Translations under genes and position numbers: made by a program
Notes under the pieces: generated by a model
Databases searched by the model: none
What the model saw: only the letters and a program-made list of their open reading frames with translations
Told to the model about the DNA's origin: nothing
NCBI GenBank assembly: GCA_963728195.1
Contig: CAVSIX010000005.1
Location: 310,001-374,000, forward strand
Reading direction: 5' to 3'
DNA from: Sva-07 sp963728195
GTDB taxonomy: Bacteria; Actinomycetota; Acidimicrobiia; Acidimicrobiales; Ilumatobacteraceae
Length of the DNA stretch: 64,000 nucleotides
Shown here: positions 33,671 through 42,505 of the stretch, piece after piece
Layout of the letters: the number at the start of each line of letters is the position of its first letter
Position numbering within the stretch: the stretch's first letter is position 1

Positions 33671-33780
33671 GCTGTCACAGCGGATCGCTGCTTCTCTTCC
33701 AGCGCAGTCGGCCGGATGATCGAGACACCTGATCAACCGAACCGCCGGCGATGTGCCGGCATCCTGAAAGGAACCATCCG

Positions 33781-34785
33781 ATGACCGCTTACTGCCTGTG
33801 GAACGTCCGCGACATCCACGATCACGAAGCCATGGACGACTATGTGGCCCGGGTCGGCGAGACCGTTGCTGCCTTCGGCGGCGAGTACGTCGTGGTCGGT
33901 GGGCCGTGGCAGATCGTCGAGGGTGACTGGCGCCCCGCCCACCCCGTACTGATCCGTTTCCCGTCGCTCGACCTCGCCAACGAATGGTACTCGTCGGCGC
34001 TGTACGCACCCCTGCGCGATCTCCGTCTCGGGGCCAGCGTGAGCGACGCCGTGTTCTTCGACGGCATTGCCGCGGCCGCCTCTCCCGGGATGCTCCGATC
34101 GGTGGACGCACCGCTGGGCGACGTGAGCTTCGACCTCTACCGCGACGTTCACAAGGGCATCCGCCACGGCCTCTTCCACATCACCGAGCGGGCGGGCCAC
34201 GTCGATCCCCTCGACGACACCGCACACGACCAGGAGCGCTGCCGTATCGAACGCCTCCTGCACCTCCTCGACGTCCACGCCGCCCATGAGGACGAGTATC
34301 TCGGTCCGCTGATCACGCGATACCTCCCGGCGCTCGCTGCTCGTCTCGAGCGCGAGCATGCGCATCTCGACGAGCTGACAGCGGAGATCCGACGGCAGCT
34401 CACCGCACTCGGATGCGTCACGGGAGACGATCGCCGAATCGGCCAGCACCGTTTGTACCTCACCCTGTCGGAATTCACGGCGGCCTATCTGCAGCACCAG
34501 GCGACCGAGGAGGTCGAGGTGTTGCCCGCTCTCAACCGGGCGGCGGAGCTCCACGAGCTCACGGAGGCGAATGGGGAGCTCGTCGCCGCGATCAGTCCCG
34601 ACGACATCGACGGCTACATGCGCCTGATCGTTGCAGCGGTCAACCCGCACGACCTGGCCGAGTTGTACGCCGCCATGCGAGCCGGTGCGCCCGACGACGC
34701 ATTCGCCTCCCTGCTCGACCTCGCCCGCTGCGGTCTCGACGAGCGGGCGTACGGCCGGCTCGCCGATGCGCTCGCGAGCACCTGA
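33781..34785 (+). CDS. DUF1330 domain fused to hemerythrin-like domain
   Basis: A 334-residue protein starting at ATG 33781 behind GAAAGGA. Residues 1-95 match DUF1330, a small ABM-like fold (MTAYCLWNVRDIHDHEAMDDYVARVGETVAAFGGEYVVVGG). Residues about 118-260 form a hemerythrin-like bundle with the expected His/Glu spacing (YRDVHKGIRHGL, LDVHAAHEDEYLGP, LEREHAHLDEL, YLQHQATEEVEVLPAL), which could bind a di-iron centre. A role in redox or nitric-oxide/oxygen sensing is possible but unproven. It is probably controlled by the divergent LysR. Confidence 0.7.
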   Translation: MTAYCLWNVRDIHDHEAMDDYVARVGETVAAFGGEYVVVGGPWQIVEGDWRPAHPVLIRFPSLDLANEWYSSALYAPLRDLRLGASVSDAVFFDGIAAAASPGMLRSVDAPLGDVSFDLYRDVHKGIRHGLFHITERAGHVDPLDDTAHDQERCRIERLLHLLDVHAAHEDEYLGPLITRYLPALAARLEREHAHLDELTAEIRRQLTALGCVTGDDRRIGQHRLYLTLSEFTAAYLQHQATEEVEVLPALNRAAELHELTEANGELVAAISPDDIDGYMRLIVAAVNPHDLAELYAAMRAGAPDDAFASLLDLARCGLDERAYGRLADALAST

Positions 34786-34813
34786 ACCCCCACCCACCGT
34801 CGCACTGACCGCC

Positions 34814-34831
34814 GAGGACAGCGGTGTCCTC
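34814..34831. terminator. Hairpin between convergent genes
   Basis: GAGGACA-GCGG-TGTCCTC, a perfect 7-bp stem with 4-base loop, lies 28 bases after the DUF1330-hemerythrin stop and before the end of the convergent regulator gene. Confidence 0.4.
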
Positions 34832-34916
34832 AGAGACCGGCGACACCGTGACGTCTGCTCGATGAGGCTGGCCATCTCGGAGGCGGCATCGAAGACGTGC
34901 TCCCACCTCGACGTAT

Positions 34917-37794
34917 TCAGCGCTCCCGGATCCGGCTGCCGGCCCCGCCGGAGCGACGGGTGGCGAGGGCGGTGAGTTCGGCGCGGTTCGACAGGCCGAG
35001 TTTGGCGAAGATGTGGCTGACGTGGACCTTGACGGTGCCGCGGGCGATGAACATCTGCGCCGCGATCTGCGGGTTGGTGAGCCCTTCGGCCACCAGTTCG
35101 ACGACGCGTCGTTCGGTGGAGGTGAGGCTCGCCCACCCGGCGTTCGGACGCTTGCGCTGACCGCGGGCGCGTGACACGTACTCGACGGCTTGGTCGAGCC
35201 CGAGCGCAGTTCCCTCTGTCCAGTGCTCCTCGGCGATGTCCGCCCCGAGTGACTCGACGAGCGTCGCTCGCCACCGGTTGATCTCGGTGCTGACCGGCGC
35301 CGGTGTCGCCATGCCGATCGCTGCTCGCTCGGCTCCGGTAGCGCCGAAACATCGGAGCGCCTCGGCGCCACTGCCGACCGACGCTGCGATGCAACCGAGT
35401 TGCTCGATCGTTGCGATGAGGTCGGGACGGCGTTCGGTGCGGGCGAACACCGCGAGCGCCGAATGGGCGAGGCGGTCGGCCGCCTCGACGTCGTCGCGGG
35501 CGAGAGCGACACACGATCGTTCGAGGTCGACGACCGCACCGACCCATTCGTTGCCGAGACCGTCGGCCAGCCGGCCCACGTCGTCGAGCAGTGCGTCGGC
35601 GCGATCGAGGTCGCCGACGATCCGGTGAGCGGCCGCCAGCGGCATGCCCATCGTGGCGAGGAGATAGGGAATTCCGTGCTCTCGTTGGGCGTCGTAGGCG
35701 GGAGCCAGCACGTCGATGGCGGCCTCCGCATCGCCCTGAGCGATCGCCGCCCGGCCCAGGTTGGCGAACAGATCTGCGATCGCCAGCCCCCCGCCTGACG
35801 CCGAGGCCCGCTCGAGCAGCGTGGCGCTCTGCAGGCGAGCCTCGTCGTACTGGCCCTCCATGACGTCGACGGCCCAGCGCCACGCCTTGCTCATGCTTCC
35901 GGTGACCGGCTCGCCGATGCGGTCACACATCTCGATCGCCGTGTCGAGTTCCGAACGCGCCGTCGACAGCTCTCCTCGCCGGGTGAGGAAGTACCCGCGC
36001 AAGCCGTGGTACCAGGCGAGGAAGTACGACGCTTCGAGCGCCGTCGCACGATCGCGCAGCACGTCGAGATCGGCCATTGCGAGGGCATCGTCCTGCGACG
36101 CCCAGCCTGCCGCCGTCATCATCTTCGAGCTGTTGAGCACCGCCCAGTCGTCACCGATCCGCATGCCCAGCTCGACACTGCGCTCGAGGCCGGGGCGAGC
36201 TCGAGCGGGGTCCATGATCGCAGTTGCGAACCCGATCGTGTTGAGGGCGCGAGCGCGCGTCCAGTCGTCGTCGAACCGCTCGGCTTCCTCCAGCGCCTCG
36301 GGCGCCCGCACGCCCATGGTCTCCACATCGCCGCCGTACAGACCGATGTGCGCCGCTCCCCAACACGCACGACCCCGCCACCGGGTCGGCTCGTCGTCGG
36401 TCTGGTCGAGCAGGCGTGCGAGCCAGCGGCTTCCCCGGCCAAGGTGACCGCGCAGCTCCCAGAACAGGGTCATCGACGTGGCGAGCCGCAACGCCTGCTC
36501 GCGCCGGCCGGTCGCATCAGCGAAGTCGAGTGCGACTTCGAGGTTGTCGTGTTCGAGTTCGAGCATCGCCAACAGCCGGGCGCTGTCGCTGAATGCGATC
36601 TTCGGCTCGACCGACTCGACGAGGGCCAGGAAGTATTCGAGGTGGAGTGCGCGAACTCGCTCCGCTTCCCCGGACTCGACGAGCTTGCCGTGGAGGAACT
36701 GTCGGACCGACTCCAAGAAGCGGTATCGCACGACCGGATGGGTGTGGTCGGCGCGCACCATCGACTTGTCGACGAGGTGCGTGAGGAGATCGAGGACCGC
36801 GTGCGACTCGACGCAGTCGTCGAGCGCGACGGCCTCGGCCGCATCGAGCGTGAAGTCGGACATCACGGCGAGCCGTCGGGCTAGCAGCTGCTCGTCGTGG
36901 TCGAGGAGGTCGTAGCTCCAGGCGACCGACGCTTCGAGCGTCTGCTGGCGCGCCAGCGATGTGCGGCTCCCGCCGGTCAGGAGCCGGAATCGATCCTCGA
37001 GCGCCGCCTCGATGCCGTTCGGTCCCATCATCCTGACCCGCGCCGCAGCGAGCTCGATCGCCAGCGGGATGCCGTCGAGCCGCTCGACGATCCGGGCGAT
37101 CGCCTCCAGTTCGTCCTCGCCCGGGTGGAATCTCGGGCCGAACGCTGAGGGCGCGCTGCACGAACAGCTCGACGCCCGCCGCCCGATCGAGCGAGGGAAC
37201 GCGCCACGTCGTCTCGCCCGTCACACCGAGCGGCTCGCGGCTGGTCGTGAGAACGCGAAGCGTCGGGCAGCTTCGCAACAGCTGGTCGACGAGTGGCCGG
37301 ACGCCACCCAGCACGTGTTCACAGTTGTCGAGCACGACGAGACCGTCGAACTGGCGGAGGCCCACGGCGAGGGTGTCGACGATCGGGCGCCCGAACTCCT
37401 CGCGGAGGCCGAGCACCTGAGCGAACTCCGCAGCGACGCGCTCGGGATCACCGAGCGGTGCGAGCTCGACACACCACACGCCGTCGGGAACACGGCCGAC
37501 TTCGGCCCACGCCACCTCGTATGCCAGTCGGCTCTTGCCGCATCCGCCCGAGCCCGTGATCGTCAGCAGTCGCTGTGTGCGGACCTCCGAGCGGAGCGAA
37601 TCGATCTCGGCGCCACGGCCGACGAAACTCGACAACGGCAACGACAGGTTGGTCCGCTGGTCAACCTCGTCGCCGACCGGGTCATCGACGCGATCATCAG
37701 GGAGCGTGGCGGCCATGATCGATTCTGACCCGGAGTCGAGCGTCGTGTCCACGACCTGATCGTGCTCGATGTCCGACGCCTGGACATCTGCCAC
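34917..37794 (-). pseudogene. AAA-type ATPase / LuxR-family regulator, frameshifted
   Basis: On the minus strand the N-terminal part (SFVGRGAEIDSLRSEV, P-loop TGSGGCGKSRLAYEVA, VVLDNCEHVLGGV, TTSREPLGVTGETTWRVPSL) reads as an NTPase of the large LuxR/AfsR-like regulators up to RALSVRPE. It then breaks at about 37131. The continuation (FHPGEDELEAIARIVERLDGIPLAIELAAARV..., TPR-like helices, and a C-terminal LuxR helix-turn-helix LTSTERRVVELVAEGLTNPQIAAQMFIARGTVKVHVSHIFAKLG) is in the next frame to 34917. Length 2878 is 3n+1, consistent with one extra base. Either the gene is inactivated or the base is an error. It is divergent from a SnoaL-like gene. Confidence 0.75.
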
Positions 37795-37795
37795 C

Positions 37796-37809
37796 TGGCA
37801 TATATGCCA
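37796..37809. promoter_or_regulatory. Perfect 14-bp palindrome in a divergent promoter region
   Basis: TGGCATATATGCCA is its own reverse complement. It is flanked on both sides by CCACC/CCACCTGG direct repeats and sits just upstream of the regulator start (37794) and 85 bases upstream of the SnoaL-like gene. AT-rich symmetry of this kind in a high-GC genome suggests an operator. Confidence 0.45.
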
Positions 37810-37893
37810 CCTGGGAGATGTTCCTCACGGGCCGGGGGTTCATGATCGCTGGCATCGGGTCGCACACCGGCGGCCCCGAGAGAGGAGCAACCC

Positions 37894-38319
37894 ATGACCA
37901 CCACGATCAGCATCACCGACACCGCCGCTGCCTTCTTCGAGGCCTGCGAATCGGGCCAGGGCTGGGCCGAGTGCGCCCGGTACTGCACCCCCGACGCCGC
38001 GTTCTCGGCGCAATCCGAAGCACTCGTCGGGGTCGCCTCGATCGAGGCGTACAGCAACTGGATGCAGGGCCTGCACACCTTCATGAGCGACGTGTCCTAC
38101 GAGGTGACGGGCTTCGGCACCGACGCCGCACGCAACTGCGTCGTGGTGAGCGCCGTGTTCTCCGGCACCCACAGCGGCGACGGTGGTCCCGTGCCGCCGA
38201 CCGGCAAGACCACCAACAGCGACTACGCCTACACGCTCCGGTTCGACGACGACAAGATCGCCGAGATGACCAAGATCTGGCACTCCGGCATGGCGATGCA
38301 GGAACTCGGCTGGGCGTGA
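37894..38319 (+). CDS. SnoaL/NTF2-like protein
   Basis: A 141-residue protein starting at ATG 37894 behind GAGAGGAGC. Its layout, an N-terminal helix (DTAAAFFEACESGQGWAECARYCTPDAAFSAQSEAL) followed by strands (YEVTGFGTDAARNCVVVSAVFSGTH, YAYTLRFDDDKIAEMTKIW), is that of SnoaL-like/NTF2-like proteins, a fold used by cyclases, isomerases and ligand-binding proteins. The exact activity is not deducible. It may be controlled by the divergent AAA/LuxR regulator, and a second small lipocalin-like gene follows. Confidence 0.7.
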   Translation: MTTTISITDTAAAFFEACESGQGWAECARYCTPDAAFSAQSEALVGVASIEAYSNWMQGLHTFMSDVSYEVTGFGTDAARNCVVVSAVFSGTHSGDGGPVPPTGKTTNSDYAYTLRFDDDKIAEMTKIWHSGMAMQELGWA

Positions 38320-38332
38320 CGTCGACGTGAAC

Positions 38333-38638
38333 ATGACCACCGCAGAGGCGATGAACCGACGACTCGCCTACGAGTTCGAGGACTACGTCACGATCGACTT
38401 GACCTTCAGCTCCGATTCCGAGCTCTACTGGAAGGAACGAGTGTCCGGCGCAGACGCGAACGAGACCATCTCCACGATCCACGTCGACGAGAGCACGACG
38501 TTGACGGGATGGGTGGAGCACGACGGGATCATCGTCTCGCTGTGGTCGGACTTCGCGGCGGGTACGACGTACGGATTCCAGTACTTCACCGATGGTTCGA
38601 TACGCAAGCTCATCGGGACGATCAGGGTCGAGGAGTAG
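38333..38638 (+). CDS. Small MoaF/lipocalin-like protein
   Basis: A 101-residue protein (MTTAEAMNRRLAYEFEDYVTIDLTFSSDSELYWKER) rich in beta strands, ending with a GFQYFTDGSIRKLIGTIRVEE strand pair. The YEF..Y.TIDLTFSSDSELYW and TLTGWVEHDGIIVSLW patterns recall the MoaF-type beta barrel, a tentative match. It begins 14 bases after the SnoaL-like gene. A GTG at 38327 is an equal alternative start. The ligand is unknown. Confidence 0.5.
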   Translation: MTTAEAMNRRLAYEFEDYVTIDLTFSSDSELYWKERVSGADANETISTIHVDESTTLTGWVEHDGIIVSLWSDFAAGTTYGFQYFTDGSIRKLIGTIRVEE

Positions 38639-38817
38639 TGCGAAGGCGGTTGTCGTCGGGCCGTCGATGCCGATGTAGCCCGACCCTCGAACGTCCATGT
38701 TCTCCCCGATGTGGTGCTCCGACTGGAGGCGACGCTCCGAGCGGCGCCGACAACGGTAGACGTGGCGTGCCACCATGTCACCTGACGTTCGACGATCGAG
38801 ACAAGGGGTGCCGTTTG

Positions 38818-39159
38818 GTGATCGCATTCGAACTTGCTGATGCCCGCCGCGATCGGGCGGTGCTGACCGAACTCGACGTGGCCTATCTCGACTGGCTCGA
38901 TGCGAACATCCAAGAGACCTTCGGGCTCGAACTGCCGGCGCTGTCGGGACAGCCGATCGCCGAGTACGTGGCCGTCACGCTGGACAAGCTCTGCGCGGCG
39001 CAACCACCCGAGGGTGTGTTCGACGTCGTGCGTCGCGATCGCCACCAGAATACGATCGCCGTCGTGTTCAACATGACCGACGGGGCGATCGGCAGCGGCG
39101 ACAGCCAACGACACGACAAATCTCCGGGAGTGGCTGTCTCCGGATGGGGGAAGGAATGA
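38818..39159 (+). pseudogene. Truncated GNAT acetyltransferase remnant
   Basis: The frame from GTG 38818 (VIAFELADARRDRAVLTELDVAYLDWLDANIQETFGLEL, then PIAEYVAVTLDKLCAAQPPEGVFDVVRRD) matches the first half of a small GNAT family. After about residue 75 the sequence stops resembling the family (no acetyl-CoA Q/RxxGxG/A motif), and the frame ends inside the next gene. It is most likely the 5' half of a broken gene. I found no continuation in other frames. Confidence 0.45.
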
Positions 39160-40895
39160 TCGAAGGTGGGGGTCTGCTCGATGGGCTGCCCGACGCCGTG
39201 CGCCGTGCGCTCGCGGACCGGCTCGAGCCTCGTTCGCTGCATGGCGGCGAGGTGCTGATGCGCGAGGGCGACGAGGCCGACGGCCTCTACCTCGTGCAGG
39301 CCGGGCGATTGCGGGCCCTGGTGGGCGACGGCGAAGAGCGGCGGGTGCTCGGTGACATCGGCCGCGGCGAAGTCGTGGGCGAGGCGGCGCTGCTCACCGA
39401 CCAGCCCCGGTCAGCCACCGTGGTCGCGCTGCGCGACAGCGAGTTGCTCTACCTGTCGATCCAGTCCTTCGAGAAGGTGGTCGCCGAGAATCCCTCGTTC
39501 CTGCGAGCGGTGAGCGCACAGGTGGTCAGACGCATGCTCGCCACACAGAGCGGCCCGCTGCCGTCTCGACCGATCACCACGGCCGCCGTCGTACCGCTCC
39601 ACGCCACGCCGCTGGCCGATGACGGCGCGACCGCGCTGGCCGCAGCCATGGCCGCCGGGGTCGGCCGCGCAGTCGTGGTTCGTTCGCAGGACCGACCAGC
39701 CAGCGACAATGCCCGGTGGGTGCAGTCGCTGGAGTCGGAGAACGATCTGGTCGTGTACCGCGGGGAGGCCGGCGACGACGACGCCACCGTCGCCTTCCTG
39801 CGCCAAGCCGACGTCGTGGTGCTGGTGGCGGACGCGGACCAGCGTCCGGACCTGACCGCTGCTGAGGCCGCGCTCGCTGCGCACCGCCGGCAGATCGACG
39901 TGCCGGTGGAGCTGGTGCTCGTGCACCCGGCCGGTCGCATCGAGCCGCGGGGCACGAGCCGTTGGCTGGAGGGCCGAGACGTGCGCCGACACCACCACGT
40001 GCACGCCGGCAGCGATGGCGACGCAGCGCGGGTGGCTCGGTTGTTGACGAACCGCGGTATCGGGTTGGTGCTCTCCGGCGGCGGCGCTCGGAGCATGGCC
40101 GAGATCGGCGTGGTGCGAGCGATGGGCGAACTCGGGATCCCGATCGACGCCGTCGGCGGCACCAGCGCCGGCGCACTCGTCGCTGGTTCTGTCGCGCGTG
40201 GGTGGCCCGTCGAGCAGGTCCGAGACGTCCTCTACGACGGCATGGTCGCCCAGGGAAGCCCGATCGATCCCACCGTCCCGCTCACCTCGCTGGCCGCTGG
40301 CGGACGCATGACCGAGCGGCTGCGAATGGCTGCCGGCGACGTCGACATCGAGGACCTCTGGCTGCCGTATTACTGTGTGTCGACGAACCTCTCCCACAAC
40401 CGGGCCGAGGTCCACCGCCGGGGCCGGGGCTGGCGGGCCGTTCGGGCGAGCATGTCCATCCCGGGCGTGTTCCCACCGGTGGCCGAGGGCGGCGACGTGC
40501 TGGTCGACGGCGGACTGATCGACAACATGCCGGTGGCTGAGATGCGCCGAGCCCACGAGGGCATCACCGTGATCGCCGTCGATGTCGGCGTACAACGGGG
40601 CTTGAGCGCGGACGACCTCCCCGAATCCACGGTGCTTCACGGCTGGCGGCTGGTGTTGGATCGGCTCCACCCTCGTCGCCGGTCGCCGAAGGTGGTCGGG
40701 ATCCTGACGATCCTGGCCCGGCTCACCGAGCTCGGCGGCAGCAGCCGTTCGACCGAGATGCCCGACGTGCTCGTTCGACCGGACGTCGAGCGGTTCGCGA
40801 TGCTCGACTTCAGCCGCTTCGACGAGCTGGTCGAACAGGGCTATCGCGAGGCGCTGGTGACGCTCGGCGAATGGTGGGGCGCTCGTGCGGCCTGA
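39156..40895 (+). CDS. Cyclic nucleotide-regulated patatin-like phospholipase
   Basis: A 579-residue protein. Residues about 1-125 form a CRP-like cNMP-binding domain (LMREGDEADGLYLVQAGRLRALVGDG, GEVVGEAALLTDQPRSATVVAL). A variable linker follows, then a patatin domain from about residue 305 with oxyanion GGGARS, nucleophile Ser337 in GGTSAG, and catalytic Asp in LVDGGLIDNMP. This matches bacterial neuropathy-target-esterase-like proteins, lysophospholipases regulated by a nucleotide. The ATG at 39156 is preferred because GGGGGAAGG lies just upstream. The following acyltransferase overlaps it by 11 bases. Confidence 0.8.
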   Translation: MIEGGGLLDGLPDAVRRALADRLEPRSLHGGEVLMREGDEADGLYLVQAGRLRALVGDGEERRVLGDIGRGEVVGEAALLTDQPRSATVVALRDSELLYLSIQSFEKVVAENPSFLRAVSAQVVRRMLATQSGPLPSRPITTAAVVPLHATPLADDGATALAAAMAAGVGRAVVVRSQDRPASDNARWVQSLESENDLVVYRGEAGDDDATVAFLRQADVVVLVADADQRPDLTAAEAALAAHRRQIDVPVELVLVHPAGRIEPRGTSRWLEGRDVRRHHHVHAGSDGDAARVARLLTNRGIGLVLSGGGARSMAEIGVVRAMGELGIPIDAVGGTSAGALVAGSVARGWPVEQVRDVLYDGMVAQGSPIDPTVPLTSLAAGGRMTERLRMAAGDVDIEDLWLPYYCVSTNLSHNRAEVHRRGRGWRAVRASMSIPGVFPPVAEGGDVLVDGGLIDNMPVAEMRRAHEGITVIAVDVGVQRGLSADDLPESTVLHGWRLVLDRLHPRRRSPKVVGILTILARLTELGGSSRSTEMPDVLVRPDVERFAMLDFSRFDELVEQGYREALVTLGEWWGARAA

Positions 40896-41532
40896 GCGCA
40901 ATCTCGTCTGGCTGGCCCGGATCTCTCGGGTGCTCACCGCGCCCTTCGTGCGATACGACATTCGCGGCGGCCGGTGTGCCACCGAGCTCAGCGTCGGCGT
41001 CATTGCGGTGAACCACCGCAGCATGTTCGACGTCGTCGCCGGGCTGGTCTGCTTGCACCACTTCGGGCACCACCCCAGGTTGCTGATCGAGCGCAAGTAC
41101 GTGGAGGGTTGGTGGACGGCGCCGTTCGCCCGGGCGATCGGTGCGATCCCGGTCGACCGCATCAAGGGTGGCGGCACGTCGGTGGAGGCGGCGCTGTCCG
41201 CACTGCGCGACGGCATCCCGATCGTCATGCTGCCCGAGGGGAAGCTCCACCACGATCCGCACGACCCGCGCTCCATGGGTCCGACCCGTACCGGCGTCTC
41301 GCGCCTCGCTGTCGGCGCCCAGGTTCCTGTCGTGGCCGCTGCGCTGGGCGGCACGGCCGAGGTGATGCCTCCCCATGCCCGCCTGCCGCGCTTGAACCCG
41401 TTGCGCCGCAAGCAGGTGATCTGCAACGTCGCGGATGAGCCGATCTGGCTCACCGGCGATGATCACCGGGCCAACACCGACCGGGTCATGGCCGCCGTGC
41501 AGCGGCTCTTGATCCTGCCGTCGGAGACGTGA
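40885..41532 (+). CDS. 1-acyl-sn-glycerol-3-phosphate acyltransferase-like (PlsC)
   Basis: A 215-residue acyltransferase with VNHRSMFDVV (the catalytic NHxSxxD motif), the membrane-proximal RKYVEGWWTAPFARAIGAIPVDR and the LPEGKL loop. These are PlsC/AGPAT family features. It transfers acyl chains to lysophospholipid-type acceptors. It starts at GTG 40885, 11 bases inside the preceding patatin gene. A phospholipase and an acyltransferase so coupled suggest phospholipid deacylation-reacylation, by inference. Confidence 0.75.
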   Translation: MRPERNLVWLARISRVLTAPFVRYDIRGGRCATELSVGVIAVNHRSMFDVVAGLVCLHHFGHHPRLLIERKYVEGWWTAPFARAIGAIPVDRIKGGGTSVEAALSALRDGIPIVMLPEGKLHHDPHDPRSMGPTRTGVSRLAVGAQVPVVAAALGGTAEVMPPHARLPRLNPLRRKQVICNVADEPIWLTGDDHRANTDRVMAAVQRLLILPSET

Positions 41533-41534
41533 CG

Positions 41535-42348
41535 ATGGCGGTGGGCGAGGACGTTTCGTGGCAGGACGTGGTGGCGATCGACGAGGCGGCGCTCCGGCCC
41601 GTGGTCGATGCTGCTGTCGGTCGAACCTCGGATTCGTTGGGGTCGTGGTCGGAGGAGATCGTCACCGGCGGTGGTGGTCGTAGCCCGGGGATCCGCCGGT
41701 TCACCGGTACGGGCCGATCGGCGTCAGGTGAGGTGCACTGGTCGGTTGTCCTCAAGTGCCTTGCGCGTCCCAATGGAGGCGATGAGCCGGACAGCTGGAA
41801 CTCCTGGCGGCGCGAAGCCGACGCGTACGAATCCGGTTTCCTCGATGCTCTGCCCGGCGGCGCTGTCGCTCCACGCTGCTTCGCCGTCGAGGAGTTCGCT
41901 CCCGGGCTGGTCGGGTTGTGGCTCGAGGATCTCGGACGGCCTGACGGGTGGCCGTCGCGAACCCGCCGTGGCGATGATGTTCCCGCCGGATCACGTCGCG
42001 GCGATCGTCGAACTCTGGGAAACGCGAAATCGCCGATTCGATGTGCTCTCGGCGCTGCCACAGGGCATCTGCCACATGGATGCGCATCGCCGCAACCTGT
42101 TCCCACCGGTCGAGCACGACGGTGAACAGCGATGCACGATGATCGATTGGGCGTTCACCGGGCCGGGCGCTCTCGGTGAGGAACTCGCACCGTTGGTGAT
42201 CGCAACGGCGGCGTTCTCCGGCATGGACGTCGACGAGAGCCTCGCCCTCGAGGACGTCGTGTTCGACGCCTACCTCGAGGGCCTGTCAGCGGCGGTGTTC
42301 TCACTCTGCGACGAAGCAGACCACCTGATCGACGAGTTGGGCTTCTGA
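41535..42348 (+). pseudogene. Phosphotransferase (APH-like) gene with frameshift and internal deletion
   Basis: The first frame gives LKCLARPNGGDEPDSWNSWRREADAYESGFLDALPGGAVAPRCFAVEEFAPGLVGLWLEDLGRPDGW, an APH/kinase-like N-lobe. From about 41960 the family continues in another frame (PPDHVAAIVELWETRNRRFDVLSALPQGICHMDAHRRNLFPP...MIDWAFTGPGALGEELAPLV), including the catalytic HMDAHRRN and DW. Only about 50 residues separate WLEDL and HMDAH; intact relatives usually have more. A deletion plus frameshift near 41950 is the likely cause. The start overlaps the preceding acyltransferase stop. Probably inactive. Confidence 0.6.
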
Positions 42349-42369
42349 CACCGCTGGGAGCGGATGTCA
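42346..42369 (+). terminator. Hairpin terminator after the APH-like pseudogene
   Basis: TGACACCGCT pairs with AGCGG-A-TGTCA (one bulge, loop GGG), forming a 10-bp stem that starts in the stop codon and would end the cNMP-patatin unit ahead of the ABC importer promoter. Confidence 0.5.
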
Positions 42370-42505
42370 CTCGACGATCGGCGCCGGGCGTCACTGCCGG
42401 CGTCGAGCGGGTTGGAACAGACGTTCCGCCCACCACCATGCGTTAGGGTTCGACGATCCACTCGCTCTACGTGGCGAGTTCGACACAAGGGGGAGAAGCA
42501 TCATC

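Noticed and set aside
41425..41456. Another hairpin repeat copy (GATGAGCC...GGCTCACCGG)
   Set aside because: It lies inside the conserved acyltransferase coding sequence, lacks the loop sequence and the spacing differs, so the likeness is probably chance.
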